The notes beneath the pieces are model-generated. The model was not told the DNA's origin. It did not search any database and worked only from the letters and a program-made list of their open reading frames with translations. The position numbers and the translations under genes were made by a program. A DNA stretch of 64,000 nt from the NCBI RefSeq assembly GCF_029227915.1, contig NC_079878.1:17484001-17548000 (forward strand), read 5' to 3'. Positions within the stretch are counted from its first letter, which is position 1. Each line of letters begins with the position of its first letter. This DNA comes from Hydractinia symbiolongicarpus (taxonomy: Eukaryota; Cnidaria; Hydrozoa; Anthoathecata; Hydractiniidae). Positions 1 to 10,108 of the stretch are shown here, one piece after another.

Positions 1-782
1 AAATGTAATTGTTTTGTTATGAATTGGTGTATTGGTATTATTTTGTTTTAATCTGCAACATTTTTTAAAAAATTAGGGTGATAAGAATGCACGAAAAAAA
101 CTTCGATATTTCGACTTACAAGAACACCGTCAAGGAATATTAGAGCCAGTATTAAACACTGCAGGACCTCTGAAGCAAGTTATATATATCCTAACATGGG
201 GAGCAATGATTAGTGCATATTATAGTATCAGGATACGAAATTGTAGGAATCCCGCAATCCCCCCTTGCCTCTGCATTCCACCACGCCACACGCATATCGA
301 TGTTAAAAATTCCCAATTAGAAATATTGTCGTCCCAAAGTTTACAAAATTAAAGATAATCTTTGAAGCTCAAAAATAAACAACTTAGCTTTGGTCTAATT
401 TAGGTAACGCAGTAGTGTTCATCTTATTGGCGTATAGATATTTGAAAATATAAAAAATCAAACAAAAACAATAGGGATAATACTAATGATTTGTCAAACT
501 ACAGAGTACCACTGTTTATTCAACATGCTGTCGTCGAGTGTTTATTGTAGCCTCTTTGCAACGGTTGTTGGTTTTCGACTAGTGACTTACACGAAAGTCA
601 AGCTAATGGCGGGGGAAAATGTATGATCACTGAGGACAAAAACAACAAACTTAAATCATCTTAAATATCACACTGGACATCCAAATACAAATGACAGAAA
701 AGTCCCATATATAGCTTTATTACCCAGGTAAAGGGCGGCATGTCATTGGTTACAACTTACGTCATAGCGGGCAATAGCAACC
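1..782. other. AT-rich sequence, no gene seen
   Basis: No open reading frame with recognisable similarity, no tRNA or rRNA, and no clear repeat is visible in this stretch. It leads directly into the minisatellite that follows. Confidence 0.5.
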
Positions 783-825
783 GTGTTTAAAGTTTTAATA
801 ATCCATATAACAACGTATTACTATT

Positions 826-1545
826 ATTGTATTACCGAATACTACAAGGTATTACAGTATATTACTGAATACTACAAGGTATTACAGTGTATTACCGAAT
901 ACTACAAGGCATTGCAGTATATTACTGAATACTACAAGGTATTACAGTGTATTACTGAATACTACAAGGTATTACAGTGTATCACCGAATACTACAAGGC
1001 ATTACAGTATATTACCGAATACTACAAGGTATTACAGTGTATTACTAAATACTACAAAGTATTACTGAATACTACAAAGTATTACAGTGTATTACTGAAT
1101 ACTACAAGGTATTACAGTGTATTACCGAATACTACAAGGTATTACAGTATATTACTGAATACTACAAGGTATTACAGTGTATTACCGAATACTACAAGGC
1201 ATTACAGTATATTACTGAATACTACAAGGGATTACAGTGTATTACTGAATGCTACAAGGTATTACAGTGTGTTACTGAATACTACAAGGTATTACAGTGT
1301 ATTACCGAATACTACAAAATATTACAGTATATTACTAAGCATTACAGTGTATTACTGAATACTACAAGGTATTACAGTGTATTCCCGAATACTACAAGGT
1401 ATTACAGTGTATTACTAAATACTACAAGGTATTACAGGGTATTACTGAATACTACAAGGTATTACAGTGTATTACTGGATACTACAAAGTAATACGGCAT
1501 ATTACTAAGTACTACAGTGTATTACTGTATATTACAAAGATATTA
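826..1545. repeat. 30-bp minisatellite
   Basis: About 24 tandem copies of a unit close to ATTACTGAATACTACAAGGT followed by ATTACAGTGT. Each 30-bp unit is itself two related 15-bp halves. Units vary mainly at a few C/T positions and the array degenerates toward 1545. Because 30 is a multiple of three and the unit lacks stops in one frame, a 191-residue open frame (783-1358) of Ile-Thr-Glu-Tyr-Tyr-Lys repeats runs through it. The later half reads Asn-Thr-Thr-Arg-Tyr-Tyr because of a phase slip near 1060. I regard the frame as a by-product of the repeat, not a gene. Confidence 0.95.
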
Positions 1546-1549
1546 CATT

Positions 1550-3119
1550 AGGCAGTAGTATGTATTAACAACATCACGACGTTGATAAATTGTTTAACGT
1601 CGCGTGTCGGATGCAGTTGAGCTGTCGTGAGGAAAGGAATACGACAATGTCGGGTAAAGGTGAGGTTGTGTTAGAGGTTCAAGTATACGACATATTCACA
1701 GACTATATGGATCCTTCCATGAAGTGCTTCCCGTCATGCTTGTTATCGTTTCTATGGTTACAATAGAAAATACCCAGGCCTGTGCAGTTGTCATTTTTGC
1801 AGATATCAATGATTGTATGATTAACCAAGTAACCACTGTATTTACGAACTTAACACCAAACAAGTGAAATATAGCTAATCGTATATATAAACGTTGATTG
1901 CGTTGGTAACAGACAGAAGGGAAGTGTGCAACAATAGCAACACAAGACAAAGTGCGCAGCAAATGCAGCACAAGACAATAACACTAGCTAATGATTATAA
2001 TATTCAACAAGTACGGTCAGAGTATTTTCAAGTATATCAAATAAATTTAATGGGTGCTTCAGAATTTAATGGGTGCTTCAGGTAGCACTAAATTCTTCTT
2101 AAAGAGGAAACTTCTTTCTCCCCAATCGATTCCTTCGCTGGAGATGAATGCGTGCTGCATGCCAGTGGTCGGTCGAGTAAAATTGATGTGATAGGACGGT
2201 CGGTTGAGAATCATAGAAATGTCTACTTACGCGCGCGCGGTTTGTGGTGGCTTTGATTTTGATATTCGCGCCCCTTTCAACTTTTCGTTACCACCATGAC
2301 AGAACGCAGCCCATACCAAATCACACATTTCTACGAATGTGTGAAATAGGTCCTATTTTTCTCTTACTGATAATCTGACGGTATCCAGTGGTCAAAAAAA
2401 AAAAAAAAAAAACAATTATTAAAAACAAGATTAGATTAATTATGAATTAGACCATGTTGTGTTATTCAATGTTGATAGTGCGCATGCGCAGTTGAATTGT
2501 GTTGAATTTCGGTAGTAACAGTAACATAGAAAACACACTCTGCATTGCAGTTCTAAAAGCGATTTCCATGGTGAACATTTGAAAGATGAATCAGAGAAAA
2601 TTTGCATATGAAGCTGGCCACTCGCAAACGAGTTAAAAAATTAATAGTTTATTTATGACCCATATAGAAGGGCTGGGAAAGTGAATTCGCAAATTATTAA
2701 GAAAAATGTGAGTCATTTGATAACTTTTTCGAATTATAGTTGTTTAAATAGGTTTTTTGAAAAGATCTGTATAAGATTAATTGCCGGTGAAGTGAGCAAA
2801 ATTTCGAACTAAAATATGTAGTTTATGCTTCATAAATAAATACAAAAAAGAAGAAAATAAAAGAAGAAAAATATTACTGAAAGGTGTATGTATTAAACTT
2901 GAAATTTCTTTAAAAAGTTATAAATTTTTAATTCATAATTATATGATATATTGAAGTTTTTTCATTTTATCTTCAATAAAACATTCATAATGAAGAAGTG
3001 AAAATTTAGATATATTTAACATCTAAAGTTTTCTTGCGTTCTAAAGAAGAAGCAGTTGTATTTTTTTCACGAAGTTTTTTGTTGTCTAGAAATTCATCTA
3101 AAAATTCATCATTAAAATA
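1550..3119. other. Non-coding 5' flank of channel gene
   Basis: No gene is recognised. The stretch holds a poly-A run at about 2394-2412, a GCGCATGCGCAG sequence near 2480 that resembles an NRF1-type site, and AT-rich sequence leading to the first exon of the channel gene. Promoter elements cannot be assigned with confidence. Confidence 0.4.
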
Positions 3120-6100
3120 ATGATGTTTTTTGCATTGTTGTTAGCTTTCACTAGCTGGGATTTTACAGCAGCGACAGGTAGGTAAAATTTCTGCATTAAT
3201 CTCTATCCTGGTTTAATTTCTAACTTTTTACTTTTAATTCTTACAACTCCCAAGACAGTGTTTACATAAATTGCCTCAGTTATCTCGTTTAGCATTGGGC
3301 TTTAATAAACAAACAATCCATTTGATCGAGGTCAAGTTAAAACCTTTTGTTTTGATAAGAAAGAGATTTTTTAAATCACACGTTTTGTAAGAATAGTTTT
3401 AAGAATAGTTCTTGACACAAAAGTGCCTTAAATCCAGCAGCAGTAAAAACAAAAATATATGAAGTATTACTTACTTTAAAGCAATGTATTTATTGTCCAA
3501 TCCTTTCCAATCCTTTTAATATCTGAAAGGGTTTCCAAATTCAAAACTTCTTCATTTAACTTAGCTAGCATACATTTGCTTCGATTTATTCTATCCACTT
3601 GAGCTGATTCCTGGAATTGGACCTGACCCAGCTAAACTATGTTGAAAATGAAACATCCACTTGTCGTCCATGTAACCATACCCGTGGTCGTTTTAGGCGT
3701 TTAAACTTAAAAACCCACGGACGTTTTAGGCGTTTTTTCTTCCCATATCAAAATTTCATTCATTGGAACTTGAAAACCCGCGGACGTTTTAGGCGAATCG
3801 ACATTTTTGCCTAAGATCGCCCCGGGTTTGTTTTTGAGTAAATTATCAATGATAAAAAAATTGATAAAACGCCGCATCGTCATGATGTCGAAATGAGCGG
3901 GATGCCAAAAACAAATTAACAAAAATAATTCTTTTATGGATTATTCTATCTATAGAATGTTTTTTCTACGGCCACAAAATTAGGCTTAGGCAATTGCCTA
4001 GGCTGCCTAACCCTAGATCCGCCCCTGTTTGGTGCGTTATATATTATTTAAATACTGAATAATTTTATACTTATAAAATTCTAGGTAACTGCTCCGTAAA
4101 ATTTGAACAATGTCCCCAAACGATGAAAGTGAATTGGTGGAATATTCCACCATATGCCTACAAGAAGAAACCCGTTGACATCAAAGTTACTGGCATTTTT
4201 AAAACGATTGTTGAGAAACTTGTGAGGGACTGCTGTGGCTCGTGTGTTGAATTTGATTACAACACAGAAGCAGCAAGTAATTCAGAAATCCTGAAATCTC
4301 AAATTGGTAAATACTTTTTTTCTTCTTCTTTCACCACCTTTTAATTTTCATCATATATAACAGAGCTTACTCTCAAAATCCCCGGGTCCGAGTTTATATT
4401 AATTTATTTCAGTTTAACTTCTTTAGACGCTTTTAGCATGCTTAACTCTTATTAACACACAATACAAGTTTTTATTGGCCTTTTCAATAAGTGTTCAGAG
4501 CACCTAGGTTTTCTTCAGTCATTTAAATTTTTTATATTGTCTTACTAATCGTATTTTTTGCATGTGTATAAACAAGAACCTTTTTAATTTTACTGCAGCT
4601 TATTGTGAAAGGAATTTTTACGCAATTTATTAATTAGGTGAAAATCAATCAGTTCTGGCTTTCCCAATCTATGGTTCTATGACAAATGTGAAGTTTCAAA
4701 ACCAGCCATACTTCCCAGTGGTTGAGTCACCAGGCGTCATTTATATTCAAGGCACAGCCGACTCAAGTAATGCTGCCACTGCGGTCATGGAAGCTGTGTT
4801 ACAGGGCTGGCCTGTTCTTGTTCTCACTTTGATTATGGCTGCCTTGTCTGGTATTGTCATGTGGGCACTGGTAATCATATTACGTCAAGTTTGAGAAATA
4901 TCATATTTTAGCAAGATTTGATGTATTAAAAACGATTGAGTAAATGAATAAGTGCCTAATCTAAAACAATTTATTATACATTCGATATATATTATTATAT
5001 TATTTTTATATTAGGACTCCTACTGGAACCCAGATCAATTTCCTAGCTCATTCTTTCATGGAGCTTGGGAAGGATTTTGGTGGGCTTTTGTTTCCATGAC
5101 AACTGTTGGTTATGGAGATCGTGCTCCGAAATCTTTCATTGCAAGAATTTTCGCATTCTTCTGGGTTTTGGTTGGGTTGGTAATTATCTCCATTTTTACT
5201 GCTACTGTGACTACGTCACTCACTGCTTTATCGCTCAGCAATGACATTACGTTGTACGGTAGCACAATTGTTGCATTGGAAAACACAGAGGAACAAAGAT
5301 ACGGTGTCCGGAATAATGCCCAAGTTAAAGGTACTATGTGAGGATTTCTTGCTTTAAAAAATTCTATACAAGTTCAATTTAAACCCCTCAAAAAAGACAC
5401 AGGTTTCTCTACTTGGGCAATATAATTATATTTGTACCTTTTTCTAGTAAGAAAAACTGTCAAAGATTTTGCAGACGCTATTATCAATGACGCGGAAATT
5501 ACTGGTGGATTGATTGATAGTTACGTAGCTGGTTACGAAAAAGAGCAGTTGTCTGAAGACAAAGGTTTGAGAGTGGGTACAGTTTTCGACCATCAATTTG
5601 CTTATGGCTTTGTGATTAGCAACAAGTTAGCAGAAAATGCTGATATTGAGAGATGTTTAAGAAGACAATTGAGCACACTTGAAAGTTGGATCACAGATCA
5701 AATTCAAAGTCAAATGACAGCATTACCAGTACGCTAAATTTACTCTACAATTACTTTTTTACTCAGCTAAATGTAATCCACAAGTCCTTTTAAGGAGTTA
5801 AATTTGCGTTCTAAATTTCTAGCTGTTGTTTACTATCTGTAACTATAGGAACCAGAAAAGAGTGCCGCTGAAGAAAAATCTTCCAACTTATTTGATCCAA
5901 AGAGTGAAGTGTTTCAGAATGCCGTCTTTACATGTTTGGGTTTGATTGGCTTTCTTACTGTCTGTGGCATTTTATGGGAATATGTCTACTGGCGACCAAA
6001 ACAAAAAAGAGAACAGCCAGAGAAAGCTGGTATGTAGTAGCGTAAATAAATCTTTATTGTTGACCTGCTGCGAAAATTATGTAAGAAATCAAACTAGACG

Positions 6101-6462
6101 CAAGCACTTTTGCTTTCTTTACAATACGATTTCTTTGTCTATACTAGTTGGCAGTGTTTTCTTCATTGTGATATCAATAAAAATAAAAATTTCGATAAAA
6201 GTTTCTTCTTTAACAATACCAACTTTTGATTTTAGACCCAGGCCGTGTTGTTACACCCCATACGTCTTTTGAAGAGCTTGTGGCAGCACAATGTCAAGAG
6301 CTAGAAGATGCTATGATCACAGAAGTCATGGCCTTCTACAAAGCTTTTAACCGCAAGCTAGAAGACATCCGTAAAAGACATTTACGCGATGATAAATTGG
6401 GTATTGATAAAAAGGACCCAGAAATTCTAGATTTAAGAGATCCGGAAACAATGAAGATGTAA
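3120..6462 (+). CDS. iGluR-like subunit with K+-channel selectivity filter
   Basis: Seven exons joined with consistent phases and GT-AG borders: 3120-3177, 4085-4306, 4638-4870, 5015-5330, 5448-5728, 5849-6029, 6236-6462 (about 505 residues). Order: signal peptide (1-18), a short S1 ligand-binding half (about 20-145), TM1 (about 148-171), pore loop with TTVGYGD at residues 200-206, TM2 (about 211-243, containing TATVTTSLTAL where iGluRs have their gating motif), S2 half (about 244-370), TM3 (about 391-415) and a charged cytoplasmic tail. This is the iGluR plan without an amino-terminal domain but with the filter of K+ channels, as in bacterial GluR0 and rotifer AvGluR1. It probably forms a ligand-gated K+ channel in the plasma membrane; the ligand is unknown. 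A plain two-TM K+ channel is unlikely because of the flanking S1/S2 segments and third TM. Exon 1 is assigned from its signal peptide and matching phase. Confidence 0.85.
3680..4026. repeat. Short repeats and TE-like end in intron 1
   Basis: Three copies of a motif close to CCCGCGGACGTTTTAGGCG lie at about 3681-3795. A second patch at about 3971-4026 contains AGGCAATTGCCT, a perfect palindrome, and ends in a TAGATCCGCCCCTG-like border typical of a DNA-transposon terminus. Both lie inside intron 1 of the channel gene. The element class cannot be decided. Confidence 0.4.
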
Positions 6463-6919
6463 AACGCACTTTGTTTACAATTTTTTTTCCTAAAAGACAT
6501 TTTATCTAGACGAGATGTACAATTCTATGTACGTGGACCGTAGGGATGAGGATCTATTTCCATTCCTAAACCAACAGATCTGAACCATTGCGTTTTTTTC
6601 TTTTCACCTCATGATTTTGTTAATGTTTTTTTCTTTTTATTTAAGAATGCATATTTCTGAATTGTGTTATTAACGATGTAAATAGGTGGCACGATTTGTT
6701 GTACGAACATTTCATGTTGCATGTCCATATTATATAATATTTAATTCACGAGAGGTTATTATGATGCAATTAGCTGCAATTTTGTACATGAAAAAAAATT
6801 ATTAAAAAAATGCACTTCCACTGACATCATCTGTGTTTTTTTCATGTTTTATTGAAACAGTGAGCGTATTGGAGTTTAAAACCATAGGAGTTCTGTTGCG
6901 GCGGGTTTAAAGAAGTGAT
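6463..6919. other. 3' flank of channel gene and left junction of Polinton A
   Basis: AT-rich sequence after the channel stop codon, with an ATTAAA near 6801 that could serve as a poly(A) signal. Polinton-type genes begin at 6947 with no sign of a terminal inverted repeat or of the polymerase gene, so the element appears truncated somewhere in this stretch. The exact breakpoint is not visible. Confidence 0.4.
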
Positions 6920-6943
6920 TTTATAAGCCCTGTGGCTTATAAA
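6920..6943. promoter_or_regulatory. Intergenic stem-loop before basic TM gene
   Basis: A perfect 10-bp stem, TTTATAAGCC pairing with GGCTTATAAA, with a 4-nt loop, ends three bases before the ATG at 6947. Copy C has a stem-loop of different sequence at the same position (62814-62843). Confidence 0.7.
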
Positions 6944-6946
6944 GAA

Positions 6947-7267
6947 ATGAGTGAGGAACAATCAAAAGAAGAAAGGGTAAAACCAGTGAAGCATCCGGGT
7001 AGAGTGGCCCAAGGTCACAAGCTGGCCGCACTGATGAAGAAGAGGAAGGAAGATATGAAACAACAACAGGGTGTTGTTGTTACTCCAGTCAAAACCTCTT
7101 CTGAGTCAGGCAGTGGATATATATATGGTGCTGGAGGTCTTATTACCCTCGCCTGTATTGGAGGTGTCCTATATTTTATTGGTAAAAAATCCGCCGGTAC
7201 CCAGCAGATTGCACCAGCGGTTCAGCAAAAATCTCAAACACAGCCAGATATTTTTCGTATGAAATAG
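6947..7267 (+). CDS. Small basic membrane protein with HPGRVAQGHKLA motif
   Basis: 106 residues from the ATG at 6947; an upstream GTG in frame is ignored because the copy C homologue starts at the same Met-Ser-Glu-Glu. An acidic start is followed by a strongly basic block, KHPGRVAQGHKLAALMKKRK (about residues 19-38), then a glycine-rich linker, one transmembrane segment (about 66-85) and a polar tail. No known domain is recognised. The basic block recurs in copy C in two neighbouring genes (62494-62814 and 62858-63130), so it is a feature of this element family. A DNA-binding or virion-core role, like the small basic proteins of other dsDNA viruses, is a guess. Intact here. Confidence 0.7.
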   Translation: MSEEQSKEERVKPVKHPGRVAQGHKLAALMKKRKEDMKQQQGVVVTPVKTSSESGSGYIYGAGGLITLACIGGVLYFIGKKSAGTQQIAPAVQQKSQTQPDIFRMK

Positions 7268-7277
7268 AATAATATAA

Positions 7278-7478
7278 ATGAGCAGCAAAGAATATCAGAA
7301 GGAAGTTGTTGATAGTCTATGGGAGTCCGTGAGATTAGTATCATATACCATCGTAATGGCATTAGGTGCCAAAAAGGCACTGGGTGTTTCTAGGCCAGGT
7401 GCGAAGATGGACATGGAAGATGGTATAAAACTAGCTGGATATATGACGGGGCGATCCTATTCGATGATTATGCGATAA
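7278..7478 (+). CDS. Small hydrophobic protein, unknown
   Basis: 66 residues, 10 bp after the previous stop and 67 bp before the ATPase ATG. It has an amphipathic N-terminal helix and a hydrophobic stretch at about residues 19-33 that could be membrane-inserted. No homologue was found at the matching place in copies B or C, and no family is recognised. Its tight spacing and plus orientation suggest that it belongs to the polymerase-side gene block. Confidence 0.5.
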   Translation: MSSKEYQKEVVDSLWESVRLVSYTIVMALGAKKALGVSRPGAKMDMEDGIKLAGYMTGRSYSMIMR

Positions 7479-7545
7479 AGCAGGGTTGGTACAAGCGTTC
7501 GATGATGCCACCAAAATAAAATTTTTAAAGTTTTTGTTGTATAAC

Positions 7546-8130
7546 ATGATAGTTATAGAACCCCATACAGCTATACTTACAGGCCCCACAAGCTGTGGCA
7601 AAACTAAGCGTGTGCTCGACCTTCTCGAGAATAAGTACAGGGGCCACTTTCATAATATCCTATGCCCAACAATTCGATGGAACACGGCGTATTTAGGGAG
7701 ATCCTTGCTTTGGAAGGATGACTATGTTTTTTTGATAGAGCCCCAGGATCAACTATTTGAATGGATTGAACGATTATCAAATGTCCACGCCGGTGAGAGC
7801 ACACTCTTCATAGTTGATGACATGACCGCGGATGAATCCATGGATAAAAAACGCCAGAGCCTGCTTGAATTAGCCATTAGCGGGAGGCACAGGAAGCATT
7901 CGTTATGGCTGTTGACTCAGAGTTATACCGCAATTCCAAAAAACCTGAGGAGACAGAAGAAACAGTTGTTCATGTGGTACCCGCACGAAAGGAGTGACAT
8001 GAAATTGGTGGATGAAGAGGCAAACATAATTAACGACTGGGAAGCGATCAAGAATCAGTTGAAAAAATCCAAACATGCCTGTTTGTATATTAGACTGGAC
8101 CATCCCAGAGCCTGGAGTATATTAGAATAA
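7546..8130 (+). CDS. A32-like DNA packaging ATPase
   Basis: FtsK/HerA-superfamily ATPase that pumps DNA into capsids in Polintons and large DNA viruses. From the ATG at 7546 it is about 194 residues; the open frame extends upstream to 7486 without another ATG. Walker A GPTSCGKT lies near the N-terminus, Walker B is LFIVDDMTADES, and the conserved SGRHRKHSLWLLTQSY segment supplies the sensor glutamine, followed by a LRRQKKQL arginine-rich motif. Length and motif order fit the family. This is the only one of the three copies in the window (also 55.9 and 61 kb) with an open frame from Walker A to stop. In B and C a Cys-rich gene precedes the ATPase; that gene is absent here. Confidence 0.85.
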   Translation: MIVIEPHTAILTGPTSCGKTKRVLDLLENKYRGHFHNILCPTIRWNTAYLGRSLLWKDDYVFLIEPQDQLFEWIERLSNVHAGESTLFIVDDMTADESMDKKRQSLLELAISGRHRKHSLWLLTQSYTAIPKNLRRQKKQLFMWYPHERSDMKLVDEEANIINDWEAIKNQLKKSKHACLYIRLDHPRAWSILE

Positions 8131-8132
8131 AT

Positions 8133-8336
8133 ATGTCATACATACATTAATTAGAAGAGCAACTGGATGCCTGCCACCAAGAAATAGATAGGATACCACA
8201 TTTGGAGCGGAGCCTTGAGGCTCTTGATGAAGATCTTCGCGATGTACTGGAAAGGGTCAGGTATCAGAGGAACACCATGTATTTTTTCATATTAATGTCA
8301 ACTGTTCTAATGACATACAACCTGGTTGGAATATAA
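8133..8336 (+). pseudogene. Coiled-coil protein with C-terminal TM, early stop
   Basis: Reading from ATG 8133, a TAA occurs after five codons, but the same frame then runs open for about 61 codons to 8336. It encodes a charged heptad-type helix (EEQLDACHQEIDRIPHLERS and onward) followed by one hydrophobic segment. It starts two bases after the ATPase stop. Either it is a broken gene or it starts at a non-ATG codon after the TAA. No family recognised. Confidence 0.4.
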
Positions 8337-8345
8337 TTGGGAAAG

Positions 8346-8382
8346 TTATATATTGACCGTTTCAAAATATTTCAATATATAA
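8346..8382. promoter_or_regulatory. Intergenic stem-loop
   Basis: A perfect 10-bp stem, TTATATATTG with CAATATATAA, and a 17-nt loop, sitting in the 63-bp gap between two plus-strand genes. Confidence 0.55.
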
Positions 8383-8399
8383 TTAAGCGTTAAAGAAAA

Positions 8400-8612
8400 A
8401 TGGAAAAGTACGTACAGAGTCAGCAATTTACAAAGTATTACGATGTGACGGTACCGGTTCTGCGATGCTGTATCAATGCAGGGTCCACTACCGGTTATTG
8501 TTCACAGTGTTTGGAGAATTTTAGATATCGAAATGACTACTACTGGGAGGGTTTTATACACCCGGATGATGATGAGCTTTTAGATAGAGTGCAATCAGGA
8601 GAGAAGCCTTGA
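8400..8612 (+). CDS. Small Cys-containing protein, unknown
   Basis: 70 residues. A pattern RCC-x8-YCSQC suggests a small zinc-binding site at about residues 23-37; the C-terminal part is aromatic and then acidic. A second frame beginning just after this stop (8644-8967) may be its continuation after a frameshift, since no intergenic gap or ATG separates them. Absent from copies B and C as far as I can see. Confidence 0.45.
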   Translation: MEKYVQSQQFTKYYDVTVPVLRCCINAGSTTGYCSQCLENFRYRNDYYWEGFIHPDDDELLDRVQSGEKP

Positions 8613-8643
8613 GGCGACAATTGCGTGTAAGGAGGAGGATGAA

Positions 8644-8967
8644 GTGCTCGAATACGATATTGAGGATCGCAGGGGTCTGCATATTGTATCAGCGAACGTT
8701 AACGAGTGGGGGGTAATTTGCTATGAAATCATAAAGGATAAGGACCCAAAGCTCTCGGATCTGGCAGACTTGGAGAAAATTGGTAAGATATTAAAAATTC
8801 AAATTGAGGATAGGCGCTTAGTCGATATCGATGACATTGATAACGAGCCAAATGTTATGGCTGTCCATTCTACATCCTACGTTCTTATGATTATACCGGC
8901 CTTCATCCGATTGACTCCAGCGATGGTGATGACTCCGACGATGATTAAAGGGATCTTGCTCGGGTAA
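8644..8967 (+). pseudogene. Acidic protein fragment, possibly continuation of 8400 gene
   Basis: About 107 codons with no convincing ATG start; the open frame extends upstream into the end of the 8400 gene. The translation is rich in Asp, Glu and Ile (LEYDIEDRRGLHIVSANVNE near the start) and turns hydrophobic at the end, which may be a second frameshift. No family recognised. It converges on the integrase gene. Confidence 0.35.
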
Positions 8968-8970
8968 GTA

Positions 8971-8997
8971 TTAACGTGAACCACAGGTTCACGTTAA
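8971..8997. terminator. Stem-loop between convergent genes
   Basis: A perfect 11-bp inverted repeat, TTAACGTGAAC with GTTCACGTTAA, and a 5-nt loop, begin four bases after the 8967 stop and lie 90 bp from the end of the convergent integrase gene. Its placement fits a transcript 3'-end signal like the hairpins used by mimivirus. Confidence 0.55.
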
Positions 8998-9086
8998 CTG
9001 CCACAAAAAATTACACCCACAAGTGGCAACTGAGCAAGTCCCCCGGTACGGGGGAACCGGTGAAACGGTCATCCTAATCGAGAAAT

Positions 9087-10097
9087 TTACCATTCCTTAA
9101 CATACTCCGGAGGTAGTTCAACATCCTCTGGTATTAGCATGAGTTCTTCAGAGACGAAGCAACGATCAGGCCTGTCTTTTAAATAGTACAGCGGGCGTGT
9201 ACCAGTCACAATACGATCGAGTCTATACGACTTTTTGCTCCACCAAGTATCGGTCACGCGTCTTTTAGCATCACCATGCTCTTCACCGGGTTGCAGCAAG
9301 TACAAGTATAAGCCATCATCAGGCAAATGCTTTTCTTCAAGATGGCCATCGCTTTTCATAAGCGAGACTTCATCGAGCTTGATGGCTTTCGAAGGTTTCA
9401 TGTCGATCATGACGGTCTTGGTATTATTCATGCTTTTGACGATAGTGTACAAGTGTTTGACCCATGTGGTACTAGTTTCGTTAGAGGCAAGCTCTTGCGC
9501 GTCTTGGGTTTTAAAGAGTCTCTCGGCGAGTACTTTGTTGTAGCTTTCGATAAATGCCGTGAAGGTATGATGGTACCGGGTGGTAGCCCGTTTAATCTCG
9601 ACACCCTCGCCTTCTAAAAGCTTTGTCACGTCCAATTTGAACTCTGACCCATTATCGCATTGGAATTGTTGAGGATAGCGGAGAGGTCCGGCCTTGTTAA
9701 TATCCCTGAGCATATCAGCGACTTCGCTAGCTTTCTTTGTACGTAGTGGTCTTGCCACTTTGTAGCGCGAAGCTACATCGATGCCTGTGAGGATGTATTT
9801 ATAGGTGTTTCCATATAATTTATCATGTGGCATGTATAAGAGATCAAACTGGTGCATCTCCTTGGGTCTCGTTATGGTGAAATGAGGGTAATTGATACGC
9901 TTTGGCCCTCGAATATGCCTGAGCCAGAGCAACTGACGACTCAGCCAGTGCATAACTCTCTTTTTTGAGAGGCCAGAGTTTTCAGCGAGCAGTTTGTTCG
10001 CTTTCCGTCCAGTCCAGAGATTTTCTGGAGAATAGTAGATTTGACTTAGCTTTTCAGCTTTCTCCCCGGTAATGATATGTGCTTTTGTTTTCGACAT
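9087..10097 (-). CDS. Polinton RVE-family integrase
   Basis: About 336 residues from the MSKTKAH start at 10097; an in-frame ATG seven codons upstream would overlap the preceding gene and is not matched in copies B and C. An N-terminal helix-turn-helix-like region (SGLSKKRVMHWLSRQLLWLR) precedes the DDE core: first Asp in HQFDLLYMPHDKLY, second in CDNGSEF, and Glu in AFIESYNKVLAE, with exactly 35 residues between the second Asp and Glu (D35E). A C-terminal SH3/chromo-like domain follows (SYRLDRIV and FVSEELMLIPEDV). The enzyme inserts element DNA into host chromosomes. It is the only unbroken integrase of the three copies (others 53438-54382 and 58729-59738). Confidence 0.9.
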   Translation of the reverse strand: MSKTKAHIITGEKAEKLSQIYYSPENLWTGRKANKLLAENSGLSKKRVMHWLSRQLLWLRHIRGPKRINYPHFTITRPKEMHQFDLLYMPHDKLYGNTYKYILTGIDVASRYKVARPLRTKKASEVADMLRDINKAGPLRYPQQFQCDNGSEFKLDVTKLLEGEGVEIKRATTRYHHTFTAFIESYNKVLAERLFKTQDAQELASNETSTTWVKHLYTIVKSMNNTKTVMIDMKPSKAIKLDEVSLMKSDGHLEEKHLPDDGLYLYLLQPGEEHGDAKRRVTDTWWSKKSYRLDRIVTGTRPLYYLKDRPDRCFVSEELMLIPEDVELPPEYVKEW

Positions 10098-10108
10098 ATA
10101 ACATATAT

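Noticed and set aside
783-1358. 191-residue repeat protein
   Set aside because: The frame exists only because the minisatellite unit is 30 bp; peptide register changes at phase slips and there is no promoter or conserved ends.
9235-9617. Plus-strand frames opposite the integrase
   Set aside because: Shadows of the integrase gene; no independent support.
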